Shown piece after piece: positions 18,049-27,003 of a DNA stretch of 46,267 nucleotides. Location: assembly GCA_934130355.1 (NCBI GenBank), contig CAKOXV010000012.1:1-46267 (forward strand). The letters are read 5' to 3'. How positions within the stretch are numbered: position 1 is the stretch's first letter; each line of letters begins with the position of its first letter. This stretch comes from an uncultured Clostridia bacterium (GTDB taxonomy: Bacteria; Bacillota; Clostridia; TANB77; CAG-508). The notes below the pieces were generated by a model, which saw only the letters and a program-made list of their open reading frames with translations, was not told the DNA's origin and searched no databases. The position numbers and the translations under genes were made by a program.

Positions 18049-18078
18049 AAACTGCTGGTAAAAAATCAGCAGTTTTTT
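18049..18078 (+). terminator. Terminator or attenuator between pyrophosphorylase and mutase genes
   Basis: AAACTGCTG pairs with CAGCAGTTT across 9 nt, then a T run. The mutase gene starts 25 nt later with no clear new promoter, so partial read-through is likely. Confidence 0.8.
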
Positions 18079-18102
18079 GTTTAATAGAAAGGATGGAAAA
18101 AT

Positions 18103-19833
18103 ATGAATTATAAAGAAAATTATAAGAAATGGTGTGAAGATCCAAGTTTTGACGAAGAAACAAAAAAGGAGTTAATTTCAATAAAAGATGATGAAAAAGA
18201 AATTGAAGATAGATTTTATAAAGAATTAGAATTTGGAACAGCTGGATTACGTGGAGTAATAGGAATGGGAACAAACAGAATGAATAAATATACTGTAGGA
18301 AAAGCAACACAAGGTTTAGCTAATTACATACTAGAACAAGGAACACAAGATAAAGGTGTTGCAATAAGCTATGATTCAAGAAGAATGTCAGATGAATTTA
18401 GTCTTCAAACAGCATTAATTTTAAATGCTAATGGAATAAAAACTTATTTATTTGAAAGTTTAAGACCTGTACCAGAATTATCTTATACAGTAAGAGAATT
18501 AAAATGTACTGCTGGAATAATGATAACAGCTAGTCATAATCCTCCAAAATATAATGGATATAAAGTTTATTGGGATGATGGTTCACAAATTATTGCCCCA
18601 AGAGACAAAGAAATAATAGAAAAAGTAAGAGCTATTACAGATTTTAAAGAAATTAAAACAATTACTAAAGAAGAGGCAATTGAAAAAGGCTTATTTAATG
18701 TTATTGGAAAAGAGATGGATGATAAATATATTAAAGTTTTAAAAGAACATATATTAAATCCTGATATTGTTAGAGAACAAGGTAAAGATTTAAAAATTGT
18801 ATATACACCATTACATGGAACAGGAAATACAATTGTAGAAAGACTTTTAAAGGAATTGGGATTTGAGAACGTATATGTTGTTCCTGAACAAGCTAGGCCA
18901 GACGGAAATTTTCCAACAGTTGATTATCCAAATCCTGAAGATAGAAAAGCATTTAAATTAGCTTTGGAATTAGCTAAAAAAGTTGATGCTGATGTTGTTC
19001 TAGCAACAGATCCAGATGCTGACAGATTAGGGATTTATGCTAAAGACACAAAAACTGGTGAATACATGTCATATACAGGAAATATGTCAGCATTATTAAT
19101 AGCAGAATATAGAATTTCTCAGATGAAAGAAAAAGGTATTTTACCTGATAATGGAATATTTATAACAACAGTTGTATCCTCAGATTTAGCAAAAGCTATT
19201 GCAGCAAATTATGGACTAGAGTGTATTGAAGTTTTAACAGGATTCAAAAATATTGGAGCTGTTATGAAAAAAGCAGATGAAGAACATAATAAAAAATATG
19301 TATTTGGATTTGAAGAAAGTTATGGTTGTCTAATAGGAGATTATGCAAGAGATAAAGATGGAATTGCAGCTGTTATGTCTTTGTGTGAAGCAGCAGCTTA
19401 TTATAAATCAAAAGGAATTACACTATGGGAACAAATGAATAATATTTATGAAAAATACGGATATTATAAAGAAGATCAAGTATCAATTGTTTTAGAAGGC
19501 TCAGAAGGTGCTGAGAAAATTAAAGAATTGATGACAAATATGAGAAATAAAGATATTTTAAAAATAGGAAAATATAATGTATTGACATTTAAAGATATTG
19601 ATAGAGATTATGTAAAAGATTTAACAACAGGAAAAGAAAGTAAAACAGGATTACCAAAATCAAATGTTTTGTATTATGCGTTAGAAAACAATGCATGGTG
19701 TTGTGTTAGACCATCAGGGACAGAGCCTAAGATTAAACTTTATTTTGGAGTTAAAGGAAAATGCGAAAAGTGTGCAACAGAAGAGTTAGAGGCTTTAAAA
19801 GATGCAATGGTTAAATTAGTTCGTGGAGAGTAG
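18103..19833 (+). CDS. Phosphoglucomutase/phosphomannomutase (alpha-D-phosphohexomutase family)
   Basis: This 576-residue enzyme interconverts hexose-1- and hexose-6-phosphates, making the substrate for the upstream pyrophosphorylase. The active-site serine is Ser144 in TASHNPPKYNGYK. The magnesium loop is DPDADR (303-308). The sugar loop GFEESYGCL is near 405 and the phosphate-binding loop PSGTEPKIKLYF is near the C-terminus. The length and GTAGLRGVIGMGTNRMN (46-62) match the PgcA-type group of Firmicutes. The ribosome binding site is GAAAGGATGG. The substrate (glucose or mannose) is not resolved. Confidence 0.93.
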   Translation: MNYKENYKKWCEDPSFDEETKKELISIKDDEKEIEDRFYKELEFGTAGLRGVIGMGTNRMNKYTVGKATQGLANYILEQGTQDKGVAISYDSRRMSDEFSLQTALILNANGIKTYLFESLRPVPELSYTVRELKCTAGIMITASHNPPKYNGYKVYWDDGSQIIAPRDKEIIEKVRAITDFKEIKTITKEEAIEKGLFNVIGKEMDDKYIKVLKEHILNPDIVREQGKDLKIVYTPLHGTGNTIVERLLKELGFENVYVVPEQARPDGNFPTVDYPNPEDRKAFKLALELAKKVDADVVLATDPDADRLGIYAKDTKTGEYMSYTGNMSALLIAEYRISQMKEKGILPDNGIFITTVVSSDLAKAIAANYGLECIEVLTGFKNIGAVMKKADEEHNKKYVFGFEESYGCLIGDYARDKDGIAAVMSLCEAAAYYKSKGITLWEQMNNIYEKYGYYKEDQVSIVLEGSEGAEKIKELMTNMRNKDILKIGKYNVLTFKDIDRDYVKDLTTGKESKTGLPKSNVLYYALENNAWCCVRPSGTEPKIKLYFGVKGKCEKCATEELEALKDAMVKLVRGE

Positions 19834-19877
19834 TTATAGCAGAAAATTATATTACAATGAAAAGGAGAAATTAAGTA

Positions 19878-20387
19878 ATGAAAACTAATAAATCTAATAA
19901 TAAAATAACAATTCCAAAACCAAAGCTTTCAAAACCAAAACTTTCAAGTTCAAATGCTAAATCAAATGGAACTCAAAGTGCACCAAGCAATCCTTGGACA
20001 CCACTATCTCCGGAAGATAGAGCAAGAAAAATAGCAGAATATAATGAAAAAATTAGAGCTCTGGAAAATGAAATAAATGGATTGCAAGAAAAAATAAACA
20101 TTTGTGAAGATATAAAAGGAAAAATAAATAGCACTAGTGGAGAATTAACAAACATAGGAGATGATATTGGAAATATATTTCAGACATTAGAAGGAGCACT
20201 ATGTGGAATAGGAACAAATGAAATGGTACAAAATGTATCTAGCATAAAAGAGAATGTTGCAAGCAGTGGTCGAGAAATAGTAAGTGACATAGGTGTTGTT
20301 AATGAAAAAATAGAAGAATTAAAACTTAAAATAGAAGAATTAAATTATTTAAGATTAAGTAATATTGCAAGTAGAGATTCATTATAG
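19878..20387 (+). CDS. Coiled-coil protein, possible type VII-effector partner (YwqH/DUF5082-like)
   Basis: This 169-residue protein begins with a Lys/Pro/Ser-rich stretch (about 9-45) and NPWTPLSPEDRAR. A long amphipathic helical region (about 52-110, with EINGLQEKINICEDIKGKIN) is followed by a second (about 130-160). The helix-turn-helix plan and gene order resemble YwqH (DUF5082), the small protein upstream of LXG effectors in Bacillus type VII loci. This is inferred from pattern and context, as no strict motif is available. It starts at ATG 19878 after AAGGAG and lies 21 nt upstream of the frameshifted effector-like gene. Confidence 0.5.
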   Translation: MKTNKSNNKITIPKPKLSKPKLSSSNAKSNGTQSAPSNPWTPLSPEDRARKIAEYNEKIRALENEINGLQEKINICEDIKGKINSTSGELTNIGDDIGNIFQTLEGALCGIGTNEMVQNVSSIKENVASSGREIVSDIGVVNEKIEELKLKIEELNYLRLSNIASRDSL

Positions 20388-20408
20388 TAAGAGAAAGGAA
20401 AAATAAAA

Positions 20409-21538
20409 ATGTCAGATAGAGAAATAAAGTATGAAGATGAAAGCGTAGAAAATAGTGCATACTCATTAATTCAACTGGCTGGTAATATTGCATATTTTAC
20501 ATCCCAATTAAACCAGATAAGTTCAGATGCAGGAAAAGTAGAGTTGAATTTAGCTCATATTACAATAGCAAAAGACAGAATAGAAAGTAATATTCAAAAA
20601 ATCAAAGATATAGCTGATAAACTACTTGCTAAGTTACAAGAATATAGAGATGCAGAAGTTCAAAATATTGATATAATAAAAAGTTTACTAGAAAATTTAT
20701 CTAATTCTATGTCAGATCTTTACTATGAATCTGTTTATGGAATACCAGTATTTCCGGATCGCTTTCAGACAGATGAAGAATATGCAAATATTAATTTTGG
20801 GAAAGATGGTTTAGGTACAGATGGATGCGGGGTTTTTTCTTGTTATTATATATTGACACTTTTAGGAAATACAGAAATAACTCCTACATATATAGCTGAA
20901 AAAATATATAAAGGAAATCCATTAGGAGGAAGTGATGGAGGAAATTTTGGAGCATTAGCTCAAATATTAGAACTTTTTCGGAGCAAGAATACTAAAAAGA
21001 GGAACAGGAGCTTCTGAAAAAACAAGTGAAAACATATTAGAGGCTTTAGAAGAAGGAAATTATGTACAAATTTTGGTACAAAATAGTGCAAATTTTACAA
21101 CTAAGCAAAAACGTTGTCCTTTTACAAAAACACGGTCATTTTTTAACTTTAGTAAAAATTAAAGATGGTAAAATATTAGTTTATAATTCACTTGGAAATA
21201 AGATTTATAAAACAAATGAAAATGGTGAAGTTATTACAGAATACGATTCAAAGTGCTATGAAGAGGGTTTTGACCTTGAAGAAGATATTATGCCATGGAT
21301 CAAGCAATACATAGTAATAGATTCAGAATTTAGAAATGATGGAAATGATTATAATAGATTACCAGAAATTGATTCTACTGGTGATAATGTTACTATATTT
21401 AATCCGAACACCAACACCATACTAGAAAGTGATTGGACAATTACAAATGATGTTGAGAGTGAGAATGGGGCAAAAGGAAAAGAAATTTTAGGAATAACTG
21501 ATTATGCGCCAATTCATTTTCATAAAAAGAGTCCATAG
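20409..21538 (+). pseudogene. Frameshifted LXG-like protein with C39-type peptidase domain
   Basis: One gene is split across three frames. The first part (20409-21017) encodes an N-terminal helical bundle (about 1-100, LXG/WXG-like spacing) and the start of a C39-like domain with GLGTDGCGVFSCYYILTLLG (Cys140). Around 20976-20980 (TTTTTCGG) the homology moves to the next frame (GARILKRGTGASEKTSENIL). Around 21090-21115 it moves again, to the frame that ends at 21538 and contains KHGHFLTLVKI (catalytic His) and VYNSLGNKIY. So two one-base insertions or sequencing errors interrupt an otherwise intact papain-fold domain. The gene may be decayed, or the reads may be wrong at the homopolymers. If intact it would be about 375 residues, an effector or bacteriocin-like protein. 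No EssC or type VII machinery is in the window. Confidence 0.65.
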
Positions 21539-21553
21539 TAGAAATATCATAAG

Positions 21554-21587
21554 AAAAAATGTGCAAGAATTCTTACACATTTTTTTC
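21554..21587 (+). terminator. Bidirectional terminator after the effector-like locus
   Basis: A near-perfect palindrome, AAAAAATGTG...CACATTTTTT around AAGAATTCTT, overlaps the stop of the minus-strand thiolase gene. It can serve both convergent genes. Confidence 0.8.
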
Positions 21588-22289
21588 TCTCCATCCTTCT
21601 AAATTTCTAGAAATAGCTCCAAAAAGATTAGCACGTAACATTGGAATATTTTTTTGCCATAAAAATATTTGTGTTTTCATATCTTCTCTTTTGGTATGTT
21701 CATCCATAGGGCAAACTTTAGGCATTACTTGTTTATTATTTTTCTTAACAAAACGGTTTGTGTCTTTTTCACTAAGCAAAATTAATGGTCTTATAAGAGT
21801 TATCTGACTTCTATCCATATAACTCTTTGGAGAAAATGTTGATAAACTTCCGGTATAAAATAAGTTTAATAAAAAAGTTTCTAAAACATCATCTAAATTA
21901 TGACCTAATGCAATTTTATTACATCCTTCACGAATTGCGACACTATTAATTATTCCTCTACGCAAATTTGCACATAAAGAACATGGATTTTTTTCTTTTC
22001 TTATATCAAAAACTATTTCTTTTATATTACTATCTTCTATAAATAAAGGAACTCCTACTTCATCACAGTTTTTTTGCAATAAATCTTTGTCAAATTCTTT
22101 AAAACCTGGGTTAACACTTATAGCGATAAGTTCAAAATGTTTTGGATAAAATCTTTGCAAAGCTTTAAGACCATTTAGTAGTGTTATTGAGTCTTTTCCA
22201 CCTGATAAACATACTGCGATTTTGTCTCCTTCTTCAAGCATATTATATTCTTCTATTGCTTTTCTCATTTTACTTAATATTTGTTGCAT
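21573..22289 (-). CDS. TtcA-like tRNA thiolation PP-loop ATPase
   Basis: This 238-residue enzyme of the TtcA/TtuA family uses ATP to add sulfur to a tRNA base. The PP-loop SGGKDS is at 29-34. Cys103 and Cys106 (CSLC) plus Cys193 (KVCP) form the conserved set that binds an iron-sulfur cluster in this family. The GHNLDDVLETFLLN motif (129-142) is a further hallmark. ATG 22289 is preferred over ATG 22307 because GAAAGGA lies about 9 nt upstream. The modified base in this organism (2-thiocytidine 32 or other) cannot be told from sequence. Confidence 0.88.
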   Translation of the reverse strand: MQQILSKMRKAIEEYNMLEEGDKIAVCLSGGKDSITLLNGLKALQRFYPKHFELIAISVNPGFKEFDKDLLQKNCDEVGVPLFIEDSNIKEIVFDIRKEKNPCSLCANLRRGIINSVAIREGCNKIALGHNLDDVLETFLLNLFYTGSLSTFSPKSYMDRSQITLIRPLILLSEKDTNRFVKKNNKQVMPKVCPMDEHTKREDMKTQIFLWQKNIPMLRANLFGAISRNLEGWREKNV

Positions 22290-22351
22290 TTTAATGGTTC
22301 CTTTCATATAATTTTATACTAAATTATACACTCTGATTATATTTATGTCAA

Positions 22352-22382
22352 GAAAAAACAGTTCCAAAAAGGAACTGTTTTT
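22352..22382 (-). terminator. Terminator of the minus-strand small gene
   Basis: AAAACAGTTCC pairs with GGAACTGTTTT across AAAAA. On the minus strand it is followed by a T run. Confidence 0.8.
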
Positions 22383-22397
22383 ACCATAAATGGTGGG

Positions 22398-22673
22398 TTA
22401 GTAATATCTCTGCTTCAAATAGTCGAAAAAATTATCAGCATTTTTGGCAGAAAGAAACACAAGTGAAAATGAAACACAAAATGTACTTTCTGTCGGAAAA
22501 CTTGGCATATTGGGATACGGACGTCCATAAAAAAGACTTGCCAATTCTATCAATTCTAAAGCTGCTTCTACAATAAAAGGCGTGATTTTTTCATCTAAAG
22601 GTCCATCACATTTTATTCCAACAATTGATAATTTTTGCTCCCGCTTAAAACTCCAATTAACTGGAACAGACAT
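22398..22673 (-). CDS. Small conserved-looking hypothetical protein
   Basis: This 91-residue soluble protein starts at ATG 22673 after AAAGGAG. It begins SVPVNWSFKREQKLSIVGIK and has an alpha-helical middle (EAALELIELASLFYGRPYP, about 35-53), then a strand-rich end. No signal peptide, membrane helix or catalytic motif is seen and no family is recognised. It has its own promoter region and terminator, which supports it as a real gene rather than a shadow. It is monocistronic and opposite in direction to the tRNA-tadA unit. Confidence 0.6.
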   Translation of the reverse strand: MSVPVNWSFKREQKLSIVGIKCDGPLDEKITPFIVEAALELIELASLFYGRPYPNMPSFPTESTFCVSFSLVFLSAKNADNFFDYLKQRYY

Positions 22674-22771
22674 ATTGTCTAACTCCTTTCAAAAAAATAT
22701 ATATAAATTATACTATAAAATACGATAAAAAGCAAGTTTGATGAGAATTTAATATTAAGAAAGCATTTTTC

Positions 22772-22800
22772 TTGCAAACTAAGTAGATATATGCTATAAT
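22772..22800 (+). promoter_or_regulatory. Promoter of the tRNA-Arg/tadA unit
   Basis: TTGCAA (22772-22777), a 17-nt spacer and TATAAT (22795-22800) lie 15 nt before the tRNA. Confidence 0.8.
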
Positions 22801-22815
22801 TTGTAATGTATTAAT

Positions 22816-22891
<76 letters not shown>

Positions 22892-22921
22892 GTGTTATAA
22901 ATGTTCTGAACGGAGGAGTAA

Positions 22922-23416
22922 ATGGAGTCAAATCAAAGCAAAGAATATTATATGAAAAAAGCACTGAAAGAAGCTCAAAAAGCTTATGATAAACTAGAAA
23001 TACCAGTTGGTGCAGTAATTGTAAAAGATGGAAAAATAATAGCAAGAGCATATAATCAAAAAGAAACAAAAACAGATACAACAAAACACGCAGAAATTTT
23101 AGCAATCCAAAAAGCAAGTAAAAAAATAGAAGCTTGGAGGCTTGTAGACTGTGAGATGTATGTGACTTTAGAACCATGTTCTATGTGTGCAGGAGCAATT
23201 ATAAATTCAAGAATAAAAAAAGTATATATAGGTGCAATGGATGAAAAAACAGGGGCAGTAGGATCTGTATTCAACTTGTTTGAAGATTATAAATTTAATC
23301 ATAAAGTGGAAAGTGAAACAGGAATTTTAAAAGAAGAATGCGAAAATATATTAAAGAATTTTTTTAAAGAATTAAGAAAAATGAAAAAACGGAGGAAAAA
23401 GTGTTTAGAAATATAA
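22922..23416 (+). CDS. tadA: tRNA-specific adenosine deaminase TadA
   Basis: This 164-residue zinc deaminase converts A34 to inosine in tRNA-Arg(ACG). The zinc and catalytic motif HAE is at 56-58 (TTKHAEILAIQ) and PCSMC at 85-89, both intact. The proton-donor region EAWRLVDCEMYVTLEP is typical. The C-terminal tail KKRRKKCLEI is basic and overlaps the next gene by 16 nt. GGAGGA lies about 5 nt before ATG 22922. Its position right after tRNA-Arg(CCT) suggests co-transcription with the tRNA. Confidence 0.95.
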   Translation: MESNQSKEYYMKKALKEAQKAYDKLEIPVGAVIVKDGKIIARAYNQKETKTDTTKHAEILAIQKASKKIEAWRLVDCEMYVTLEPCSMCAGAIINSRIKKVYIGAMDEKTGAVGSVFNLFEDYKFNHKVESETGILKEECENILKNFFKELRKMKKRRKKCLEI

Positions 23417-24147
23417 ATAAGAAAATATTCCATGTTATTATAATAACAGTAATAATATTTGCAATAATATGCACAGCAGGAATAATGTTTTTAAAATATC
23501 AAGTAGAAGGAGAGGCAAATATGCCTTTTAAGATTACTAAAATTTCTATAATTGAAAGCGTTGAGGGCACAGAAAATAAAGAAGCGGCTGAAAAATGGAA
23601 TCTTAATGTTGGTCAAAATAATGATATATACATATATATACAAAAAAATTCAAATTATGGAAAAACAGAAATAATTAAAGAAATTGAGATTAATAATATA
23701 GTTATAAATAAGCAGAATGAAAAAGGTGAAACCAAATTATATAAACCTGTGATAGATGAAAAGAGAATGTTTATAAATGCTGAAGAAAATGAAATTTCAA
23801 ATATTGTTTATACAGGTGAATTAGAGTCAAATATAAAAGAACAAAAAATATCTAATCAAGGTGGAATAATAGCATTTAGATATGGTATAAATAATTTAGC
23901 ACAATATATATCAGATGATAATGAAGAAATTGATCATAGTCAATTATTAAAATTAACAAATATAACACAAGAAGATTTACAAACACAAATATCATTTAAT
24001 ATAATAATAAAATTAGTAAGTGGAAAAAAATATCAAGCAACAGTTAATTTAAATCTTCCAACAGAAAATATTATTGAAAAAGGAACAGATGGAATAGAGA
24101 TTAATGATGTTAATGATATAATTTTCAAAAGGATTGAAAATTCATAA
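23401..24147 (+). CDS. Membrane-anchored hypothetical protein
   Basis: This 248-residue protein starts at GTG 23401, overlapping tadA, with GGAGG inside the tadA end, so the two are translationally coupled. One N-terminal helix (about 9-30) anchors a probably extracytoplasmic beta-rich domain (about 40-248) with many Asn, Ile and Glu residues and no catalytic motif. It contains FKITKISIIESVEGTEN, which resembles the first strands of immunoglobulin-like or SipW-type folds, but no family is recognised. Confidence 0.65.
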   Translation: MFRNINKKIFHVIIITVIIFAIICTAGIMFLKYQVEGEANMPFKITKISIIESVEGTENKEAAEKWNLNVGQNNDIYIYIQKNSNYGKTEIIKEIEINNIVINKQNEKGETKLYKPVIDEKRMFINAEENEISNIVYTGELESNIKEQKISNQGGIIAFRYGINNLAQYISDDNEEIDHSQLLKLTNITQEDLQTQISFNIIIKLVSGKKYQATVNLNLPTENIIEKGTDGIEINDVNDIIFKRIENS

Positions 24148-24153
24148 AAATAC

Positions 24154-24182
24154 TTGCAAAATTGATAAATACAGTATATAAT
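24154..24182 (+). promoter_or_regulatory. Promoter of the SRP RNA
   Basis: TTGCAA (24154-24159), a 17-nt spacer and TATAAT (24177-24182) point to a transcript start near 24189. Confidence 0.8.
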
Positions 24183-24188
24183 AGCAAT

Positions 24189-24322
24189 GGTATGGGGTTG
24201 AACTCTGTATGGAAAGCAAGCTCAATAAAAGCCTATGAACCTTGTCAGGTCCGGAAGGAAGCAGCAATAAGTAGTCACTTTTATGTGGGAATTGTTTTCC
24301 ATAGAGAGCTTGACTTCACACC
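24189..24322 (+). ncRNA. ffs: Signal recognition particle RNA (short form)
   Basis: The invariant core GTCAGGTCCGGAAGGAAGC (24246-24264) is the SRP RNA tetraloop and symmetric loop that bind Ffh. Flanking pairs support the hairpin: CTATG with CATAG, and CAAGCTC with GAGCTTG. The promoter at 24154 and the dnaX start at 24355 limit the RNA to about 135 nt, too short for the Alu domain of the approximately 270-nt form common in Bacillus and many Clostridia. It lies just before dnaX, as in Bacillus. The ends are estimates. Confidence 0.92.
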
Positions 24323-24354
24323 ATTTTGTTTATTATAAGGATGTGAAGATATAC

Positions 24355-25974
24355 ATGAGTTATACTGCGCTTTATAGAAAGTTTAGACCACAAACCTTTA
24401 GTGAGATGGTAGGTCAAGAACATATAACAAGAACACTTAGAAACCAGATAATAGCAAATAGAGTTGGACATGCATATTTATTTAATGGAGGAAGAGGAAC
24501 AGGAAAAACCACATCTGCAAAAGTATTAGCACGTGCAATAAACTGTTTAAATCCTAAAGATGGGGAACCATGCAATGAATGTGAAATATGTAAAGCAGCT
24601 ATAAATGGTTCATTAACAGATATAGTAGAAATGGATGCTGCTTCAAACAACAGTGTAGAAGATATTCGTTCAATAAGAGAAGAAGTTAACTTTTTACCAA
24701 CAAAAGCTAAATATAGAGTTTATATAATAGATGAGGTTCACATGTTGTCACAAGGAGCATTTAATGCATTATTAAAGACATTAGAAGAACCACCAGAACA
24801 TGTAAAATTTATATTAGCAACTACAGAACCACAAAAATTACCAGCAACAATTCTTTCAAGATGTCAAAGGTTTGATTTCAAAAGAATTTCAGATGAAGAT
24901 ATAATAAAAAGATTAGAGATTGTTTGTAAAGAAAGTAATATAAATGCTACAAATCAAGCATTAAAAATTATAGCAGCATTATCAGAAGGAGCAATGAGAG
25001 ATGCACTATCTATTCTAGAAAGATGTGTCCAAGATGGTGCAAATGATATAGATGAAGAAAAAATAAAAGAATTAGTAGGAATTCCAAAATTAACTTATAT
25101 ACATAGCATTACAGAAGCAATTATTGAATATAATATAGATGAAGCAATGGAAAATATAACAAAAGTTTTGGATGATGGAAAAGACTTAAACAATTTGTTA
25201 TGGGAAATTATTAAATATATTAAAGATATTTTAATGGTAAAAACAGGTCAAAAATTAACAATTTATAATGAAACAGATTTTGCAAAATTACAAGAATTAG
25301 CTGATAAAGTTTCTAAAGAAAGGGCGATAAGTCTTATAAATGAATTGTCAAAATTAGAAAATGATATGAAATCATCTACTCAAAGGTTAATTGTATTTCA
25401 AGCAGGAATTATAAAATTATGTGATAATTCGTTAAATAATGAAAATGTTCAAAATACAGGAAGTAATAATAGAGATATATATGAAAGATTAGAAAAAATT
25501 GAAAATTATTTGAGAAGCGGAGGAGGAGTAAGTAGAACACAAACTGTTTCCACGAAAAAAAGCTCAAATACTAATCCAGAACAAAGTGCCAGGAAAACTA
25601 TAAATACAGATGCTATTGCAGGAATAGGAAAAAATAAAAAACCTGCACAATATTGGCAAGATATTGTTAATAACTTTAAGAAAAACGGGAAAATAATGTT
25701 ATATACAAATTTATTAAATACTAATGCTGTAGAAATAAATGATATGACTGTTGGAATTCAATTCCCTGAGGGATTAACTGCCTTTGGAAAAACAGTTTTA
25801 GAAAAACCAGAAAATAAAATGGAAATATCAAATCAAGTTTCAATTGCTTGTGGTAAAGAAATGAGTATAAAATATATTTCTGAAAAATCAGAAAGTGATG
25901 AACAAGAAAATGAAGAACAAAAACTTTCAAGTTTTGCAAATGAATTTGATATACCATTTGATGTAATAGAATAA
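24355..25974 (+). CDS. dnaX: DNA polymerase III subunit gamma/tau
   Basis: This 539-residue clamp-loader subunit has Walker A GGRGTGKT (45-52), a zinc site with Cys64, Cys73, Cys76 and Cys79, Walker B with DEVH (126-129), and the arginine finger in LSRC (about 167-170). The C-terminal 180 residues are the variable tau part, with a Ser/Asn linker and a polymerase-binding helical end. The start is ATG 24355 (MSYTALYRKFRPQTF) after AAGGATGTG; the longer reading frame from 24283 lies inside the SRP RNA. The order SRP RNA-dnaX-ybaB-recR is conserved in Firmicutes. Confidence 0.97.
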   Translation: MSYTALYRKFRPQTFSEMVGQEHITRTLRNQIIANRVGHAYLFNGGRGTGKTTSAKVLARAINCLNPKDGEPCNECEICKAAINGSLTDIVEMDAASNNSVEDIRSIREEVNFLPTKAKYRVYIIDEVHMLSQGAFNALLKTLEEPPEHVKFILATTEPQKLPATILSRCQRFDFKRISDEDIIKRLEIVCKESNINATNQALKIIAALSEGAMRDALSILERCVQDGANDIDEEKIKELVGIPKLTYIHSITEAIIEYNIDEAMENITKVLDDGKDLNNLLWEIIKYIKDILMVKTGQKLTIYNETDFAKLQELADKVSKERAISLINELSKLENDMKSSTQRLIVFQAGIIKLCDNSLNNENVQNTGSNNRDIYERLEKIENYLRSGGGVSRTQTVSTKKSSNTNPEQSARKTINTDAIAGIGKNKKPAQYWQDIVNNFKKNGKIMLYTNLLNTNAVEINDMTVGIQFPEGLTAFGKTVLEKPENKMEISNQVSIACGKEMSIKYISEKSESDEQENEEQKLSSFANEFDIPFDVIE

Positions 25975-26004
25975 TTGTGAATAAAAAATAAGGAGGAAAT
26001 TAAA

Positions 26005-26349
26005 ATGTCAAAAAGAGGTGGATTCCCAGGAGGTATGGGAGGATTTGGCGGAATGAATATTAATAGTTTAATGAAAGAAGCCAAAAAAATGCAAGCAGAT
26101 TTAGAAAAATCACAAACAGAACTTGCTTCAAAAGAATTTGAAGCATCAGCAGGTGGTGGAGCAGTATCTGTAAAAGTAAATGGGCAAAAACAAATTTTAT
26201 CTTTAAATTTACAAAAAGATGTTGTAGACCCAGATGATGTAGAAATGCTACAAGATTTAATTGTAACTTGTATAAATCAAGCTTTTAAACAAGTTGATGA
26301 TGCACAAGCTTCTGCAATGGGAAAATATAATATACCAGGATTAATGTAG
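26005..26349 (+). CDS. YbaB/EbfC-family nucleoid-associated protein
   Basis: This 114-residue protein has a Gly-rich start (GGFPGGMGGFGGMN), then the YbaB core with LMKEAKKMQADLEKSQTELA and VSVKVNGQKQILSLNLQ. YbaB/EbfC dimers bind DNA non-specifically and are linked to recombination. AGGAGG precedes ATG 26005. It sits between dnaX and recR in the standard order, 12 nt from recR. Confidence 0.93.
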   Translation: MSKRGGFPGGMGGFGGMNINSLMKEAKKMQADLEKSQTELASKEFEASAGGGAVSVKVNGQKQILSLNLQKDVVDPDDVEMLQDLIVTCINQAFKQVDDAQASAMGKYNIPGLM

Positions 26350-26360
26350 AGGAGAATAAA

Positions 26361-26960
26361 ATGTCATATTACTCACCATCAATAGAAAAATTAATACAAA
26401 GTTTTGAGAAATTACCAAGCATAGGAAATAAAACTGCAGCAAGATTAGCGTTTTACATATTAAATGCATCAGAAGAAGAAACAAATGAATTTGTATCTTC
26501 AATAATAAATGCTAAAAAAAATCTAAAATATTGTAGTAAATGTTATAATATATCAGACACAGATCCATGCATAATTTGTGCAAATCCTAAAAGAGATCAA
26601 TCACAAATTTGCGTAGTAGAAGATGTTAGAGATATAATAGCAATGGAAAGAACACATGAGTTTAAAGGTGTTTATCATGTTCTACATGGCTCAATTTCTC
26701 CAATGAATGGAATTGGACCAGATGATATTAAAATAAAAGAATTATTAGCTCGTCTTATGGATGGGCAAGTGAAAGAAGTTATACTTGCAACAAACCCTAG
26801 AGTCGAAGGAGAAGCGACTGCTATGTATTTATCTAAATTAATAAAACCATTAGGAATAAAAGTTACAAGAATTGCTCATGGAATTCCTGTAGGAGGAGAT
26901 TTAGAGTATACAGATGAAATTACACTTACTAAAGCATTAGAAGGCAGAAGAGAATTATAA
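26361..26960 (+). CDS. recR: Recombination mediator RecR
   Basis: This 199-residue protein loads RecA with RecF and RecO at single-strand gaps. It has an N-terminal helix-hairpin-helix (KLPSIGNKTAARLAFYIL), a zinc finger with Cys58, Cys61, Cys70 and Cys73, a Toprim domain (ICVVEDVRDIIAME, about 83-96), and a C-terminal Walker-like LEGRREL end. Length matches the family. It is last in the dnaX operon and is followed by a terminator. Confidence 0.96.
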   Translation: MSYYSPSIEKLIQSFEKLPSIGNKTAARLAFYILNASEEETNEFVSSIINAKKNLKYCSKCYNISDTDPCIICANPKRDQSQICVVEDVRDIIAMERTHEFKGVYHVLHGSISPMNGIGPDDIKIKELLARLMDGQVKEVILATNPRVEGEATAMYLSKLIKPLGIKVTRIAHGIPVGGDLEYTDEITLTKALEGRREL

Positions 26961-26966
26961 CAATTT

Positions 26967-27003
26967 AAAAGCCACCTCATATAATATAAAGAGGTGGCTT
27001 TTT
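26967..27003 (+). terminator. recR terminator that also contains the next gene's ribosome binding site
   Basis: AAAAGCCACCTC pairs with GAGGTGGCTTTT across 12 nt, with a T run. The 3' arm GAGGTGG (26991-26997) is the only Shine-Dalgarno sequence before ATG 27004. Confidence 0.85.

Noticed and set aside
24283..24354. Extended N-terminus of dnaX from ATG 24283
   Set aside because: It overlaps the SRP RNA, and the family N-terminus begins at MSYTALYRKF (24355), which has its own ribosome binding site.
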